Shown here: piece by piece, positions 33,843 through 47,257 of the stretch | Numbering within the stretch: the first letter of the stretch is position 1 | Layout: every line of letters begins with the position of its first letter | DNA from: Annona cherimola | Taxonomy: Eukaryota; Streptophyta; Magnoliopsida; Magnoliales; Annonaceae | Length of the DNA: 64,000 nucleotides | NCBI GenBank assembly: GCA_030490835.1 | Contig: CM059975.1 | Coordinates: 37,542,133 to 37,606,132 of the forward strand | Direction of reading: 5' to 3' | Translations under genes and position numbers: made by a program | The notes under the pieces: generated by a model | What the model was told of the DNA's origin: nothing | What the model saw: only the letters and a program-made list of their open reading frames with translations | The model's database searches: none

Positions 33843-36800
33843 ATGGCATCCCAATCAACTTCTGTTCCCGCATTTGCTGAAGGCCAATCTTTACTAGGCC
33901 ACCATTGTTTGATGGGAAAAATTTCGACTATTGGAAGCTACGTATGAAACAACTCATCATAGCTACAGATATGGATTCTTGGATTGCAATCCAAGACGGT
34001 GTAACCTTGCCTATTGATGAAAGAGCTTCTAAATGGACCGATGAGAAAGTAAAAATTGTTAAGAGCAACGCTAAAGCTATGAACTCACTGTTTTGTGCTC
34101 TTACCGCTTCCGAATATGATAGAGTATCCTCTTGTTTAACTGTAAAAGAGATATGAGATACATTAACATCTATCTATGAAGGAACTTCTCAAATCTAAGG
34201 GACAAGGAGAAATATTTTGATTAGAGAGTTGGAAAGCTTTAAAATGCTAAAAATAGAAAATATTTCTGAAATATTTGCTAGATTTTTTAAGATTACTAAT
34301 GCTTTGAAAGGTCTTAGAAAAGCTATCTCCGAATCTAAACAGGTCATGAAGATCCTAAGAGCTCTACCGGAATCTTGGACTCCAAAAATTACTGCAAAAA
34401 AAGCAAAAGATCTAAATACATTGAAGCTAGAAGACCTTATTAGCTCATTAATGTCACATGAGCTAATCAAGAAAAGAAACGAAGATCACCACAAAGGAAA
34501 GAGAGCAATTGCACTAAAAGTTACCCATAACTCGGATGAGTCCACCTCCTCATCTCACAACGATGATGAAGATATTGCTCTACTTACACGCAGATTTCGA
34601 AAGTTTGTGAGAAAAGAAAAGAACTTTAAAGATTTCAAAGAGAGACCACGAAAAGAGAAGGAGGCTACAAAGTGCTATAGATGCGGCGGCATGGGACATA
34701 TGCAAGCTTAATATCCTACACCGGAAGAAAGATCAAAGGGTCATCAGGAGAGGAAAGAAAAATATAAAAGCTGAAAGTTCCAAAGGCCTAAGGGAAGAGG
34801 AATGTACGTGAATAGAGAAACTTCATCAACGAGTAGTTCCTCAACCGATGATTTTGAAGTGGCAAATTGTGCAAGAATTTGCTACATGGGTTGGATTGAA
34901 CATGAGGAAACGTTGAACACAATGGACATTTTGGAAAAGCAAACCACTTCAACAAAGTGCACAAGTAATGAAGAGGTAACTTTCAAAATTTTCTATTCTC
35001 AATCTACTCATCCTTCTATTCAAGAATGTCTCAAACGTGCTGAATTAGAGGAATTACAACATGCATATGATTCATTATATGGGAAAATCAAAAAAATAAG
35101 AAGCAAGTTATCATTAAAGAGACAACAATGCAATTCCATTATTATTGTAAATGGAAAACGGGCTGAAAGTACATCAAAACTGAAAGAAGAAAATGAACTA
35201 CTATTGAAAGAAGTGGAAAAATTGAAAAAGGAGAATGAATCCTTAAATGAATCATTAGCTAAATTCTCTAATCCAGGAGAAAATGTGAAAATATTTCTGA
35301 ATATGACCTCTCAAAATAATAAAAGAAGTCTTGGATACTCCACATTTGAGCAAGGAGAAAGTAGCAAATTAAGTATGCCAAAACTTGGGAAAAATCAAGC
35401 TACAATTGCACCTATTTACAAGCCCAAAGGGAAACATACTATTTGGACTAGAAGGCCAACTTTTGAACCACCACATACTTGGAGGCCTACTCCTAGATTA
35501 CCAATGGCTTCTAATTTTTGCAACAAGATGGGTCACAAAATCTATAAATGCAACTTTAAAAAACTATATGACCATGGTGCAAAATTAGTTTGGGTTTTAA
35601 GAAACACAAGATTTGGGCTTTCAAGAATAGAATAACAAAGATTAAATCAGTTTACTAACCCAAATGGACCCATAAAATGGGTACCTAAGAGATAAGATTT
35701 ATTTGTTCATTTTTTCAGATATGTTTCAAGGCAAAGGCGAGCAACGTTTGGTTTATGGATAGTGGTTGCTCAAGACATAAGACTGGAGAAAGAAGATTAT
35801 TTCATAAACTCAAGCCTTGCAACGATGGAACTGTTGTCTTTGGAAACAACGAGAAAGGTAAAATTAAATGTAAAGAAAATGTTTATAGTATTTTAAATGC
35901 ATGTATGGAGGATGTGTTGTTTGTTAAAGGACTCAAGCGCAATCTTATGAGTATTAGTCAAATATGTGACAAAGGATACAAGGTTGTATTTGAATCATCT
36001 ATATGAAATGTATTTGATGGAGAATATATCATGTTTAGTGAAAAAAGACATAGAAATGTGTATTTTGTTTCACTTGATAAACTAGATGGTCAATGTCTAA
36101 TGGCCATTGACAATGATCCATGGGTTTGACATAAGAGGCTTGGGCATATAAACATGACAAACATAAAGACCCTATGGAAGAAGAGTTTGGTAGAAGGATT
36201 GCCAAAATTGAAATATGACAAAGATAAAATTTGCAAGGCATGTCAATTGTCAAAACAACCTAAAATGCCTTTCTCTACCAAAAAGGAGATTCCCACCACT
36301 AGGTCACTTGAATTGCTACACATGGATCTATATGGGCCATCCGACATTTTAACCATTGGTGGAAAGAAGTATGTGTTTGTAATAGTTGATGATTTTTCAA
36401 GATTCACATGGGTAATTCTCTTAGCTAGCAAAGATGAAGTCTTCTCTATGTTTGCAACGTTTGTAAACTTGGTGCAAAATGAAAAGCAAATCACTATTAT
36501 GACCATTAGAAGTGATCATGGTGGTCAGTTTGAAAATAAACGATTCGTAGAATTATGTAATGAAAAAGGAATTCACCACACATTTTCTGCACCAAGAACT
36601 CCACAACAAAATAGAGTAGTTGAAAGAAAAAATAAAATCATACAATAGATGACTAGAGCAATGCTAAATGAGAGTAAATTATCTAAGAAATTTTGGGGTG
36701 AAGCTGTAAGTACAGCTTGTCATGTGTTGAACCGAGTTACCATTAGAGCAATCTTGAAAAGACCCCGTATGAGCTATGGAAAGATAGGAAACCAAACATT

Positions 36801-38776
36801 TCATATTTTCATGCTTTTGGCTGCACATGTTATGTTTTGAACAATGGAAAAACCAACTTGGGAAAACTGGATGCTAAGAGTGATGAGGCAATATTTCTTG
36901 GTTACTCATCAAATAGCAAAGCATATAGTCTTCAATAAAATGAACCAAGTTATAGAAGAGTCAATACATGTTGTTTTTGATAAATTTAACCAATGCTCCA
37001 AAAGAAAAGATGATTTAAGTGATGCAGATGATGTCACAAGTAATCTTGAAAAACTGCATGTGGAAAAGCAAGAAGAATCCATGGAAGAAAGGGTAAGTGA
37101 ATGTAATAACTCCTATAAATCTCCAACTCATTTAAAGTTCAAAAATGTCCATCCAATTGAGCAAGTTATAGGGAATGTCTATGAAGGTGTAAAAACTAGA
37201 AGGTCAAAACAAAATATTTGTGGACAATACGCCTTTGTATCCAGAATTGAACCAACCACTATTGATCAAGCTCTTGATGATGAAAACTAGATCATAGCAA
37301 TGCAAGAAGAGCTAAATTAATTTGAAAGAAACCAAGTTTGGCATCTTGTTCCAAGACCAAAGGACTGCATTGTCATTGGTACAAAATGGGTCTTTAACAA
37401 CAAATTAGATGAAAGTGGACTTGTGGTGAGAAACAAAGCTAGACTTGTGGCAAAAGGATACTCACAAGAAGAAGGAATAGACTTTGAGGAATCCTATGCT
37501 CCAGTTGCTAGATTATAAGTCATTCGCATTTTACTAGCTTTTGCATCTCACATGAACTTTAAGTTGTTTCAAATGGATGTTAAAAATGCATTTTTGAATG
37601 GATATATAAATGAAGAGGTGTATGTTGAACAACCACCTGATTTTGAGGAGAAAGATCAATCTAAATTTGTATACAAATTAACCAAAGCATTATATGGATT
37701 AAAACAAGCTCCAAGGGCTTGGTATGAAAGATTAAGCAAATTTTTGATTGATCATGACTTTCAAAAGGGGAAGGTAGACACCACTTTATTTATCAAGTAT
37801 AAAGAAAAAGATATCTTGATTATTTAAATTTATGTTGATGATATTATTTTTGGTGCTACTAATGAGATCCTTTGTCAAGAATTTTCTGAGCTTATGCAGA
37901 AAGAATTTGAGATGAGTATGATAGGGGAGCTGAATTTTTTCCTTAGACTACAAATTAAGCAATCAAGTGAAGGGATCTTCATAAACCAGTCCAAGTATAT
38001 CAAAGAAATATTAAAGAAATTCGGCATGGAAAACAGCAAAGGGGCAAACACACCTATGAGCTCAACCATTAAAATTGACAAAGACGAGAAAGGCAAATCA
38101 GTTGATCTAAAATTATATAGAAGCATGATAGGCTCTTTATTATATTTAACTGCTTATAGACCCGATATACTGTTTAGTGTTTGCATGTGCTCTAAATTTC
38201 AATCATGTCTAAAAGAATCACACTTCATAGCTGTAAAAAGAATTTTCAAATATCTAGTAGATACTACCAACATAGGACTTTGGTATCCAAAGGGCTCTAA
38301 TTTTGATCTAATCGGCTACTTGGATGCGAATTTTGCCGGTTACAAAGTAGATAGAAAAAAACACTAGTGGAACATGTCAGTTTCTTAGGAACATGTTGGT
38401 TTCATGATTTTCAAAAAAACAAACTAGTGTTGCTCTATCTACGGCGGAAGCCGAATATATTGCCGCCGAGAGCTGTTGTGCCCAATTTCTTTGGATGAAA
38501 CAACAACTTAGGAACCATGACATGGATTTTAAAGATATACCTATTAAATGTGATAATACTAGTGCAATATGTTTAACTAAAAATACAGTATTGCATTCTA
38601 GGACCAAGCATATAGATCTTAGACATCATTTTATTAGAGAACATGTAGAAAATCATGACATATGTTTGGAATATGTGAAAACAGAAGATCAAATTGTAGA
38701 TATTTTTACCAAATCTCTAGCAAAAGAACCATTTTATAAAATTAAAAATGATATGGGAATGCTTGAATTAACTTAG
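33843..38776 (+). pseudogene. Copia gag-pol polyprotein, many stops and frameshifts
   Basis: Starts at ATG 33843 (MASQSTSVPA). Gag (UBN2 type, FDGKNFDYWKLRMK at 33,908) runs to a CX2CX4HX4C-type knuckle (CYRCGGMGHMQA, about 34,670; the last Cys is replaced), then coiled-coil sequence (KEENELLLKEVEKLKKENE, 35,185-35,250). Protease has MDSGCSRH (35,755). GAG-pre-integrase shows HKRLGHIN (36,130). Integrase has MDLYGP, SDHGGQFEN and RVVERKN (36,320-36,630). RT has [31 protein letters not shown] (37,385-37,860) and YRSMIGSLLYL. RNase H has STAEAEYIAAESC and the ADIFTK-like VDIFTKSLA (38,430-38,720). Stops fall at about 34,155, 34,710, 36,005, 36,128, 36,647, 36,840, 37,290, 37,516 and 37,827, plus frameshifts near 38,370-38,490. 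Confidence 0.93.
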
Positions 38777-39077
38777 AAAAGCACAAGCTGAGGAGGAGCA
38801 CCGGTTCAGGGGGAGCAGCCCCGCCATTCTCAAAGGATTAACCCGCTCCATCTCTATTTTTTGATCAATTGACAAAAAGGGGGAGAATAGATTAGGATTT
38901 GAGTTTCAGCCTTAAATGTTTGTATAAATGATTTTAACTTGTGATGTATTGGAAGTGAAATATGTATGTTACGATCATGTTTTTAACTTGTGATGAAAAT
39001 GTTAAATTTCAAAATATATACTTAATATGTTTTAAAGACATTGAAAGGTATACACTCAAATCGGTTTTGTCAATCAT
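38777..39077 (+). other. Copia 3' untranslated internal region
   Basis: Non-coding sequence between the end of RNase H and the polypurine tract. It contains a purine-rich stretch (AAAAAGGGGGAGAAT, about 38,874) like a second PPT. No envelope-like ORF was seen. Confidence 0.6.
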
Positions 39078-39092
39078 CAAAAAGGGGGAGAT
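39078..39092 (+). promoter_or_regulatory. Copia polypurine tract
   Basis: AAAAAGGGGGAGAT directly precedes the 3' LTR. It primes plus-strand DNA synthesis. Confidence 0.93.
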
Positions 39093-40706
39093 TGTTGGAA
39101 ACATGTGAAAAATAAGCCAAGTTTATGTTTTGATGATTAATAAATCAATTTGAGTAAGTTTTGATTACTAACATGTTTGTGGAGATGATTAAAGGTTGAA
39201 AAAATTAAGAAAATGAAGCATGACAAGACAAGTCGATTTCCAAGTTGACTCAGGCATCGACTTAGGCCAAGTCGATCCCCAAGTCAACTCCAGCGGCAAC
39301 TTCAAAACATCATTTCCTTCCAGAGTTGAAATCGAGAATGAGAGCTGCCGAAGTCGCATCCCAAGTCGACTCCGCTTGCGACTTGAGGTGAAGTCACAAA
39401 TCAAGTCTACTCCAGTAGCGACTTTGAGGCGTCATCTCTTTCCAGAGTTGAAATCGGGGACGAGAGCTACCAAAGTCACATCCTAAGTTGACTCCGCATG
39501 CGACTTGGGTGAAATCGCAGACCAAGTCGACTCTAGCTTTGACTTCAGTGCGGAACTTGCAGATCAAGACGATTCAGTGCTATATTCAAGTGAAGATAAT
39601 CGACTTGGATCAAATGAAGGATTAAAAAGCAAGCAGGGTTGCATGAATTCATCATGTTGAATCATAAACCCATACTCAAACATCTTCTATACAAGATGCA
39701 AGACTCAAGACATGGAATCAAGTGTTTCAAGATAGAAGAATCATAAAAGAGTCCTAAGTAATACAAAATGATGGAAGAACAATCAAACATGAAGAAATTC
39801 AAGCAAGCAAGGCATTCCAAAGTATTTCAAGTTCATCGAGCAAGCTGAGGAAGTGAAGTCGCACTCGAAGTCGACTTCACTTGCGACTTGGGTCAAGTCG
39901 AGGACCAAGTCGACCTAGACTGGAACTTGAAGAAGTCGCGGAGAGCCGAAGTCGCACCTGAAGTCGACTCCACCTGCGACTTGGGTAGCAACAGTCGGAA
40001 ATTTTACGAACATTGGCGCATTAAATGCGCGCCACATACTTCCAAACGTTCGGATTTCCTCGCAAATTATATAAGGCATTCAATATGAACGAGGAGGGTA
40101 GCTGAGAATTCATTAATAGAGCATAACTCCCATCTCTAAGAGCTTTAAGTGATCAAGCCAACATTTAGAAAAAGAACCTTGCTTTCAAACTGCCAAGAGC
40201 TGCTTGCTGAATCTTTAAGCCTACACTACAAGTTCTTCTCTGTGCCAAATCTGCCTCTACACACCAGTAACGTGTAGAAATTTTCTTTCATTTTTTTGTT
40301 GTATTGAACTTGATTTAGTTTGGGTAACTAAGATCAAGTGTAAGCAAAGTAGTGTGTGATTGGAGTGGAACTCGTCACCTACTTGTGCCATGAATTATTG
40401 ATGCCCCCTAGAGCTGGAATCTATAAGAGAGTAGTGGCTTTAGTTGTATTTGTGAAATACATAATGGAACCCAAGTCACAAGAGGTGTGAGCTTGGAAGA
40501 GTGGAGTAGGGAAGGTTGCCCGAACTACTATAAAATCTTACTTGTTGATTTTTATTTCTGCTCTGTACACTATATTGCTTTCCATTTGTTGCTTCATAAA
40601 GGGGACTAGATAAATCCGGGGTAAAGTTTCTGTTTAAGTTTAAAAATTTTAAATACCCAATTCACCCCTTCCCTCTTGGGTAATTGCCATTAACTCAGGA
40701 CCAATA
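39093..40706 (+). repeat. Copia 3' LTR
   Basis: Begins TGTTGGAAACATGTG and ends GGACCAATA. It is nearly colinear with the 5' LTR, with scattered substitutions and small indels (for example a deletion near 39,625 and a 12-bp segment at 40,373 absent from the 5' copy). TATA box at 40068-40074. Confidence 0.95.
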
Positions 40707-40711
40707 CTTCT

Positions 40712-41194
40712 ATCCTTAGTTAATTGAAAGCACAATTGGCTTATGCGATATAGATAAGCATTAAATTTGTTCTTCTATGTTATGACAATTTTCTACATTT
40801 GCAATCCTCTAAAGTTGCACTATTTTTTACCAATTACTTACATTATGATATGTAATTGTTTATTAGTTAGAAAAAATGTATTGAGAATAAGAAGTGCTTA
40901 GCCAAATATAACATAAAGTTTGGTTGCTTTTGACCTATTTCAAACTCCGAGACGCTTCTAACCTTGTTACATAGAAGTGGCTTCATATAACTCCTTTCAA
41001 TTTGTGATTTTGATGATTGACAAAAAATTGAACCCATTTATTATATTTAACATCAATTGTTTAGTTACGAGATAGAGTTCCATTCAAATCCTATATATGC
41101 ATATGCCACATTTGCTCAAAAATTGATACATTCATGTTTAAATTAGGAAAAATACTTAGATCCATTCACGTACATATCAAAATATAATAATATT
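40712..41194. other. AT-rich flank of the copia element
   Basis: No gene. 41,020-41,195 belongs to an AT-rich dispersed repeat also seen at about 12,500-12,660 and, inverted, at about 29,920-29,990. Confidence 0.45.
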
Positions 41195-42795
41195 ATTAAT
41201 ATGGGTGATTAAACCCTTAACTAAATATAATTGAACTTGTATTATAATTTAATATGTAAAAAATATATATTTAGATAAAAATTAAATTATTAAATTAATT
41301 TTATGGGAATTAAATATATACAAGGTATATATATGTATTACATATGGATAAATATATATATATATAATAAAAATAATAAAATGAGATGACCACTAGTTTA
41401 TCCGAGAGTCCACCTATATATAAAATAGTGTGTATATATATATACATATATTATGAGATTGAACTTTGAAGGAAATGAGAAATTTTAAAAGAAATTTATA
41501 TGTAAGGGTGAGAATGATATGTTAAATTGTTTAAAGTAACTTTTATAAATATATAATAAAATTAGAAACAATGGGAGTAGAAATTTAATTTAATAAATAT
41601 GGTGAATAATTATATATTATATACTACCATAATTATTAAATGCATTAGCAAAAATGCACAGACTAATATGGTTGAATTTGTAATTTTAAAATAGGCCACA
41701 AATAGATAATTAAATAAGTTAGCATGAATTAAATAATTATAAAAGAAGTTAAATTAGCGTGGCTTAAATAATTATACAATTAATTATTTATGTAAATAAA
41801 TAATTGGATTGGGATAGAATACGTAAGTATATAAAAAAGAGGGAAGCTGACACTCAACCTTTATTCAAATTAGAAGACACTGTCATCTAATAAGCCACAT
41901 GGCGAAGAGATAATTGAGGAGATCGCCCTTAGCTCTTATTTTCCTTCCCCAAATAAATAGGTATGTGTAGTCATTTGAATGAACATTTGAAGTTTAAATT
42001 TTAAATGATTGGAATATGAATAGAACTAATAATTAAATATTTTAAATGATAGAGGTATAGAAGGAGTGAGATTAATACAAGCTGATACATAGATGAGATT
42101 TAGGCATATAGAATTCATGGAAATGAAATTTTACTAAATAAATTATTACGAAGGACGGTATTAGAATTTAGATCATAGTGGGTACGACAGAAATATTAGC
42201 CGGAAATATACAAGTTAAATGCACCAGTATATATATGCGGATATGGTAAGTATTCAAATATACATATTATTTAATAACAATTATTATATAATATATACAT
42301 ATATATAGATAAATATGTAAATTAAACGATCCCTTGTAAAGGTTCATTTTAACAAAACAAATATCGGTAGAGAATTTATTTCGTAGCACCTTAAAAATAT
42401 TCAAAATATAAAATTTAAATTGTAGGCATGCAGAGTTGACTTACAAGCTAAAAGCTAGAAACACTTCACATTTAAACAAACACAGACAAAATCCATTCTA
42501 CGTATTCTCTTTCTTGGTTACTATATATCAATTAAAATCATTATAATTAGAAATTTAAGCTTGTGGGTTCCTTCTAAGATAGATTAGATTTATATTAATT
42601 GGAGCACTGGGTTTTATTTGTGGATGGATCTATATTAATATAATGCACAAAAAAAGATGATTTTTAATAATTATTGTACATCATTTAAAAGTTTGCACGT
42701 ATGTTTGTTTAACATTAATCACTGTTAAGTTTTGGTAATAATATTAGTTGTTGTTTATACAACTAAATTATATTATTAAATTATTGTTTAAATAT
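41195..42795 (+). repeat. Left arm of a large inverted repeat
   Basis: The arm is matched, in reverse complement, by 48,915-50,825. Diagnostic shared blocks are GGGTGATTAAACCC (41,204), AATTAAATATATACAAGG (41,311), a TATA-containing stretch GTATATAAAAAAGAGGG followed by CTGACACTCAACCTTTATTC (41,825-41,868), CAGAGTTGACTTACAAGCTA (42,431) and GTTTGTTTAACATTAATCAC (42,703). Identity is moderate with indels. The TATA box and conserved leader suggest the arms derive from an element with a promoter, possibly an LTR. No gene inside. Confidence 0.75.
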
Positions 42796-43155
42796 AAAAA
42801 TATTTGGGACAACATTTTCTAGAAAGACAGAGAAATATAAAAATATACTTTTAGCCAATCAACATGAATGCATTTTGTGCAAAAACTAGTGCACGAGCCC
42901 ATGCTTTATTTATCAATCAAAAAATAATAATGTCGGGCCATTGATTAGGTGGGCCACTAATTGAATAAGGGAATGGCTTACCAGTGATCAATGATGCTAG
43001 CGATTTTTAGCCTCTGTCAGGCTGATTGCGGGGGTTGGGCAATGGATTCCAAGTATGAAAATAGGATTGGCACGTGGGATGCGTTACCGACTCCCTGACA
43101 TCCATGGAAAGCTTGGCTGAAAACCGACTGATTGGGATGCTTTGGACGAAAATAG
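42796..43155. other. Unassigned sequence
   Basis: Mixed-composition sequence with a moderately GC-rich part (42,960-43,150). No domain recognised. Confidence 0.35.
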
Positions 43156-43156
43156 G

Positions 43157-43545
43157 AGTTCGTCTTTTCGCTACTGCAGCAATAGCATCTACTTTCAGCA
43201 GTGGCAGTAGTAGCCTTTGCTTCCCGTTTTTATGTTTACACAGACTTCACATGTTATTTTTAGCTACGACATTGAATAGTCTTGCCACTTACGGCAGAAT
43301 CGGCATTTGCCACATCATGCTTCCGATTGTGTACATGATCGTCTTCATATACTGTATATCTAATATTAAAAGTATCTAAAATAAAATATTCATTCATATT
43401 GTCTTAAATAAAATTGTAAATATATTAGTTGTTAAAAATTATTTTTAAAAGTTTTGCATTAATAGTGATTGTATAACAATATTTATAATTTTTAGATATG
43501 ATTTTCATTTTAAAAACAACATTTTTGGGAAGAAAATGACCTAAA
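43157..43545. repeat. Dispersed repeat, copy 2
   Basis: Second copy of the sequence at 30,738-31,105, in the same orientation, with many substitutions. A 101-codon ORF across it is not conserved between copies. Confidence 0.75.
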
Positions 43546-44370
43546 TAACACAAAAATTATTATTTTAAAAATAGAAATATATCTAAAGATTGTATTTTTT
43601 GTAAAAATTACGTACATTTGAGACATTTAAAAATAGGGTCAACATGGTTTAATTATGACCAACCTGAAGAGTCTTAGTTTGCCCCGCATGCATTTAGTTA
43701 TTAAAAATGATAAGCCTATGTTTAAACCTTATTACCATTTTCTTTCAAAATTCTTCTAAATATAAGAATTCATAAGAGAAATTTGTGTATATATGTAACT
43801 CTTATATATAAATATGTATTAACCTATTTTATTATAGCTATACTATATTTACTTATATTTTGTTTTAGTAATGATATATTTTTATTCATTATTAAATATT
43901 GAAGGATACAATATTTAAATTTAGTATGGATGTATTTTTCTGCTTGATAGAATATAAATTCTTAAAATTATTTTATTTTACTAACATTCTTCATTCGATT
44001 TTGTACTTGCCTGAAGTTTGTCCGAGAACCTATTAAAAAAGATAAAAGTCAAACTAACTTTGTACTGATCCTGTGTAAAAATTGGGTCAAACAAATTTAA
44101 AAAAAGTAACATCAGGATTCAGCAAGCCCTAACTTAATTAGGCCTACCAGAATTTCCTTCCCTATTAGCAATCAACTTACGAGCAAACAAGAATAAGTTG
44201 TTACAAAGTGCTGCCCAAAAACACATTGTTGGTAGGAACTATTACTTTTTCTCCATGCATGGGCTTCATTGTTGGTAAATGTGGGATGGTCATATATACA
44301 TTATATTCTCTAGTATAACATTTTCTTTTTGAAGTACGTAGCCGGTCATCACTATCCTTAGGTGCCGATT
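43546..44370. other. AT-rich spacer
   Basis: No gene or terminus recognised. Confidence 0.4.
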
Positions 44371-44424
44371 GTAACATCCAGTGGCGTGAAGCCACTACGT
44401 GGGTGTCTGAACCAGGATCTAATT

Positions 44425-44795
44425 AAATACACCAGGGTGCACTTAAACTTGGTTACCTAGGTGCACTTAATTCATTTTTTCTTTTTTCAAATTTTTTCTA
44501 TAAAACTTTTAATCTAAGTATATTTAATATACGTAACAATTCCGTTTCAAAAAATATATATGTATCAATTTTTACTTTTAGATTTTTTTAGATTTTTTTT
44601 AGATTTTAAAAATTAGTGGCACTTTTAGTAATTTCAAATTTATAAAATGCCACTGATTGTTAAAAATCTGAAAAATATTTAAAAATCTCCAAAATGATAA
44701 AAATTCATACACATATTAAATACACTTAGATTAACAGTTGCATAAAAAAAAATTAAAAAATTAAAAAATGGGTGTTTGCCCATGCAGCGCCTCAT
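44425..44795. mobile_element. Foldback MITE (family member 2)
   Basis: Same architecture and core as 31,817-32,150: arms with AATCTAAGTATATTTAATAT and ATTAAATACACTTAGATTAA, and a centre with TTAGTGGCACTTTTAGT and AAAATGCCACTGATT. It sits in the 3' end of the minus-strand Tekay-like LTR. Confidence 0.75.
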
Positions 44796-45524
44796 CGACT
44801 AAGTCAACGGTTGTTATTAATATACTATATGATTGATGATAATGGAGAGAACACACAGGTACAACAACATAAATTATGATATAATATCAAATGTTTTATA
44901 GATTACTATAAACTAGATATCTCATCAAATATAAACTGAGCTGTATCCAAGTGCTCCGATTCATAAAAACATATATAAATCTTGTTGTCCCTACATCGCT
45001 CTTAAAACTCAAAATAAATAATTAAATTTGGATTTATCATGTCCTAGCTCGGTTTGGTGCACAACCCTCATGTTAGTCTCCGCCCGCATACTTGTCATCT
45101 GAATATGATAAAATAGGGTGAGTCTGAGCAAACTCAGTAAGTAGAACCAAAAAATAAATCAAATAAAAAGAGTCTTAAACAATATGCATATTTTTTAATA
45201 AATCATAAATCATATTTAAATTGATAGTACGTTTATGCTCATTTTCAAACATTCTAATAGTGTATCATGCATATGATCTTCTCATGACATTAGTTAAATC
45301 CAATAAGGAGGTTTGATATCTTGCTCGTCTTACATCAATGCTAAGCATGAGATAATCAAATGTAGGAAACGCTTTGCTAAGTCAAATGACAAGGAAGTGT
45401 CTTTGATATCCTACCATGATTTCCACACATCCATAGCCCCGCTACGAACTCATGCCCATGGCTCAGCTCAAACACTCATGTCCAAGCACTAGTCTTTATA
45501 TATTGGTCTCATAATAAATACCAA

Positions 45525-45700
45525 CAAATAACCGCCACATTCACGGCTCCAAATACAGTATCATAATAAATAGTTAGACACGTCCATGGCTCCGATTACA
45601 ATCACATCACAATAATAGCCAGACATATTCATTACTCCAAATATCACATCACAATAAATAGTCAGACACATTCATGACTCTAAATATCACATCATCATAG
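45525..45700. repeat. Tandem repeat of about 44-50 bp inside the LTR
   Basis: Units with CAGACA.(T/C).CAT.(G/A)CTCCAAATA and ATCACATCACAATAAATAG recur about four times with drift. Confidence 0.65.
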
Positions 45701-46599
45701 CCTAACGGTTTGTCATGGTCCACAACCATCAATGGATAAATCCTACCCCAGTCCCTAGTCGGCGGTGTGTCACTGATCATCATCAGTAATCCCAAACAAT
45801 ACTTTTCATTCAACATCTTCAGCCATGACTCATGATAATGCTAACATCTAATGCACGCATACATATTTATGAATATAACGCTAGCATACTCAATTCATAA
45901 ATCAAGTTCCAATTCGTTATCACAATAAATCAATCTTTCAATGAGGTAAAAGTATAAATCACCGGCATCCAAAACATACATGTCTGAAAGTAAACCAAAT
46001 ATTTGAATTGATTCAAAGTAGTGTCCTACTTATCTCTTTTACTTCCAAGTTATTCTTCCTGCACCCGTTTATGTGCAAAATCTGATACAAAACATAATAC
46101 CGCTAGTCAACATAGATTCCTATTTGCCAACCATATTTTTTTAATGGTTATTATGTGACAAATCCTAATCTCGTAATGAGGATTACTAAAGTTTTCTAGG
46201 TTCTTAGGGATATTTCCAAAGTAGCAACTGATAAGTCTAAAAATTTTCATTTAATTTCTTATTAAATTCACACCATTAAATATTAAAACGTTAATTAAAT
46301 GCAGGTTTTAAGTGGAATTTCATGAAAATCATATTTTCGATAGAATCGTTGATTTTGCTATAAAATGGGTCATTTTGCGATATTTTGAAAATATAAAACT
46401 ATAAAAATAACTACACATGCTAAAAGGGATTAAATAGGCTCACATTAAAATATGGGTATAAAGTAAACCATTATGAAACCTTAAGATAAAATAAATAAGG
46501 GCTTAAAAAAAAAAGTAAATTAAACATCTTTGCGAGCTTATTGAAATTATTTTGACAAAAAAAAAATAAAAAAATTAAATGTTAAATCCATATTTTCGT

Positions 46600-47257
46600 T
46601 TTCTGCATGTGCACGGTTACTGGAACACCATCGGAGCACCATATTCTGGTGCTCCATCTTCCCCATCCATTTTCCCCAAAACGGCAGCTGTCCTCCTCAC
46701 CAACCAATAGCAGCCATGGCTCTCTATTTACAAATCGTCCAACCTGAATCACGAACGGCAGCTCCATCTCCCCCAATTCCATTTTCCAATTCCTAGCTGC
46801 AACGATCCAAGCAATTCCCTAGCTTTGAGCAACCAGCATTCTCGATTTTCTGCAAATGGGAAAGCTCATCATCATCGATCAAGCAAAACCAACCCACAGT
46901 CGGCTACGATCATCTTCCAAGCAGGCAAATGAACCCATTCATGGCAGCAACGGTTCAGCACCCAGCTCCTATGGGCCGACCCCGGATTTCAATCATGGGC
47001 AAACCCATTTGACCGGCAGCGGGATTACAGCCACGACAGTGGAATTTCAGGGCCGTGAGCCCTGAAATCTCAACCAGCAACACCATGGCTGCCTTCGATC
47101 TTCCCTAATTCGGCAACAGCAGCAAAGCCATTGCCTTACGCTGCAACCCACCAGCAGCCACGATTCAGCAGCCATGGTGTCCAACCCTCTCTTCCCTGAT
47201 CCAACAAGCCGTCCAAAATCCAAACCCATCGAAATCAACGAAAACGGCTGAAGAAAA
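46600..47257. other. GC-rich gene-like insert in the LTR, unidentified
   Basis: GC-rich, stop-poor sequence (for example 46,856-47,065 plus strand and 47,047-47,415 minus strand) inside the solo LTR upstream of the translocator piece. It may be further captured host DNA or a 5' UTR. No protein family recognised. Confidence 0.4.

Larger units (their letters stand above)
32175..40711 (+). mobile_element. Full-length Ty1/copia retrotransposon, TSD CTTCT
   Basis: The element is 32180-40706 (8,527 bp) with 5-bp duplications CTTCT at 32175-32179 and 40707-40711. LTRs are 32180-33794 (1,615 bp) and 39093-40706 (1,614 bp), beginning TGTTGG. The left ends CCAACA and the right CCAATA, a mutated terminus. 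A PBS complementary to initiator tRNA-Met follows the left LTR and a purine tract precedes the right. Domain order gag, protease, integrase, RT, RNase H is copia. Long LTRs, the coiled-coil-bearing gag and size suggest the SIRE/Maximus group (inference). Visible LTR differences and many stops show it is not recent and not autonomous. Confidence 0.96.
44371..46223 (-). mobile_element. Tekay/Del-like gypsy LTR, minus strand, 3' part
   Basis: The left end reads TGTAACATCC, the complement of a GGATGTTACA LTR 3' end. A minus-strand CTTACTGAGTTTGCTCAGACTCACCC motif lies at 45,118-45,146, the signature seen also in the solo LTR at 14.9-17.5 kb. It is similar to 54,946-55,967 (shared AAGTCAACGG, TTGGTGCACAACCC.CATGTTAGTCT). 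It is interrupted near its end by a MITE (44,425-44,795) and on the other side by a complete solo LTR (46,229-48,785), after which it may continue at 48,791. The 5' terminus was not located. Confidence 0.6.
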
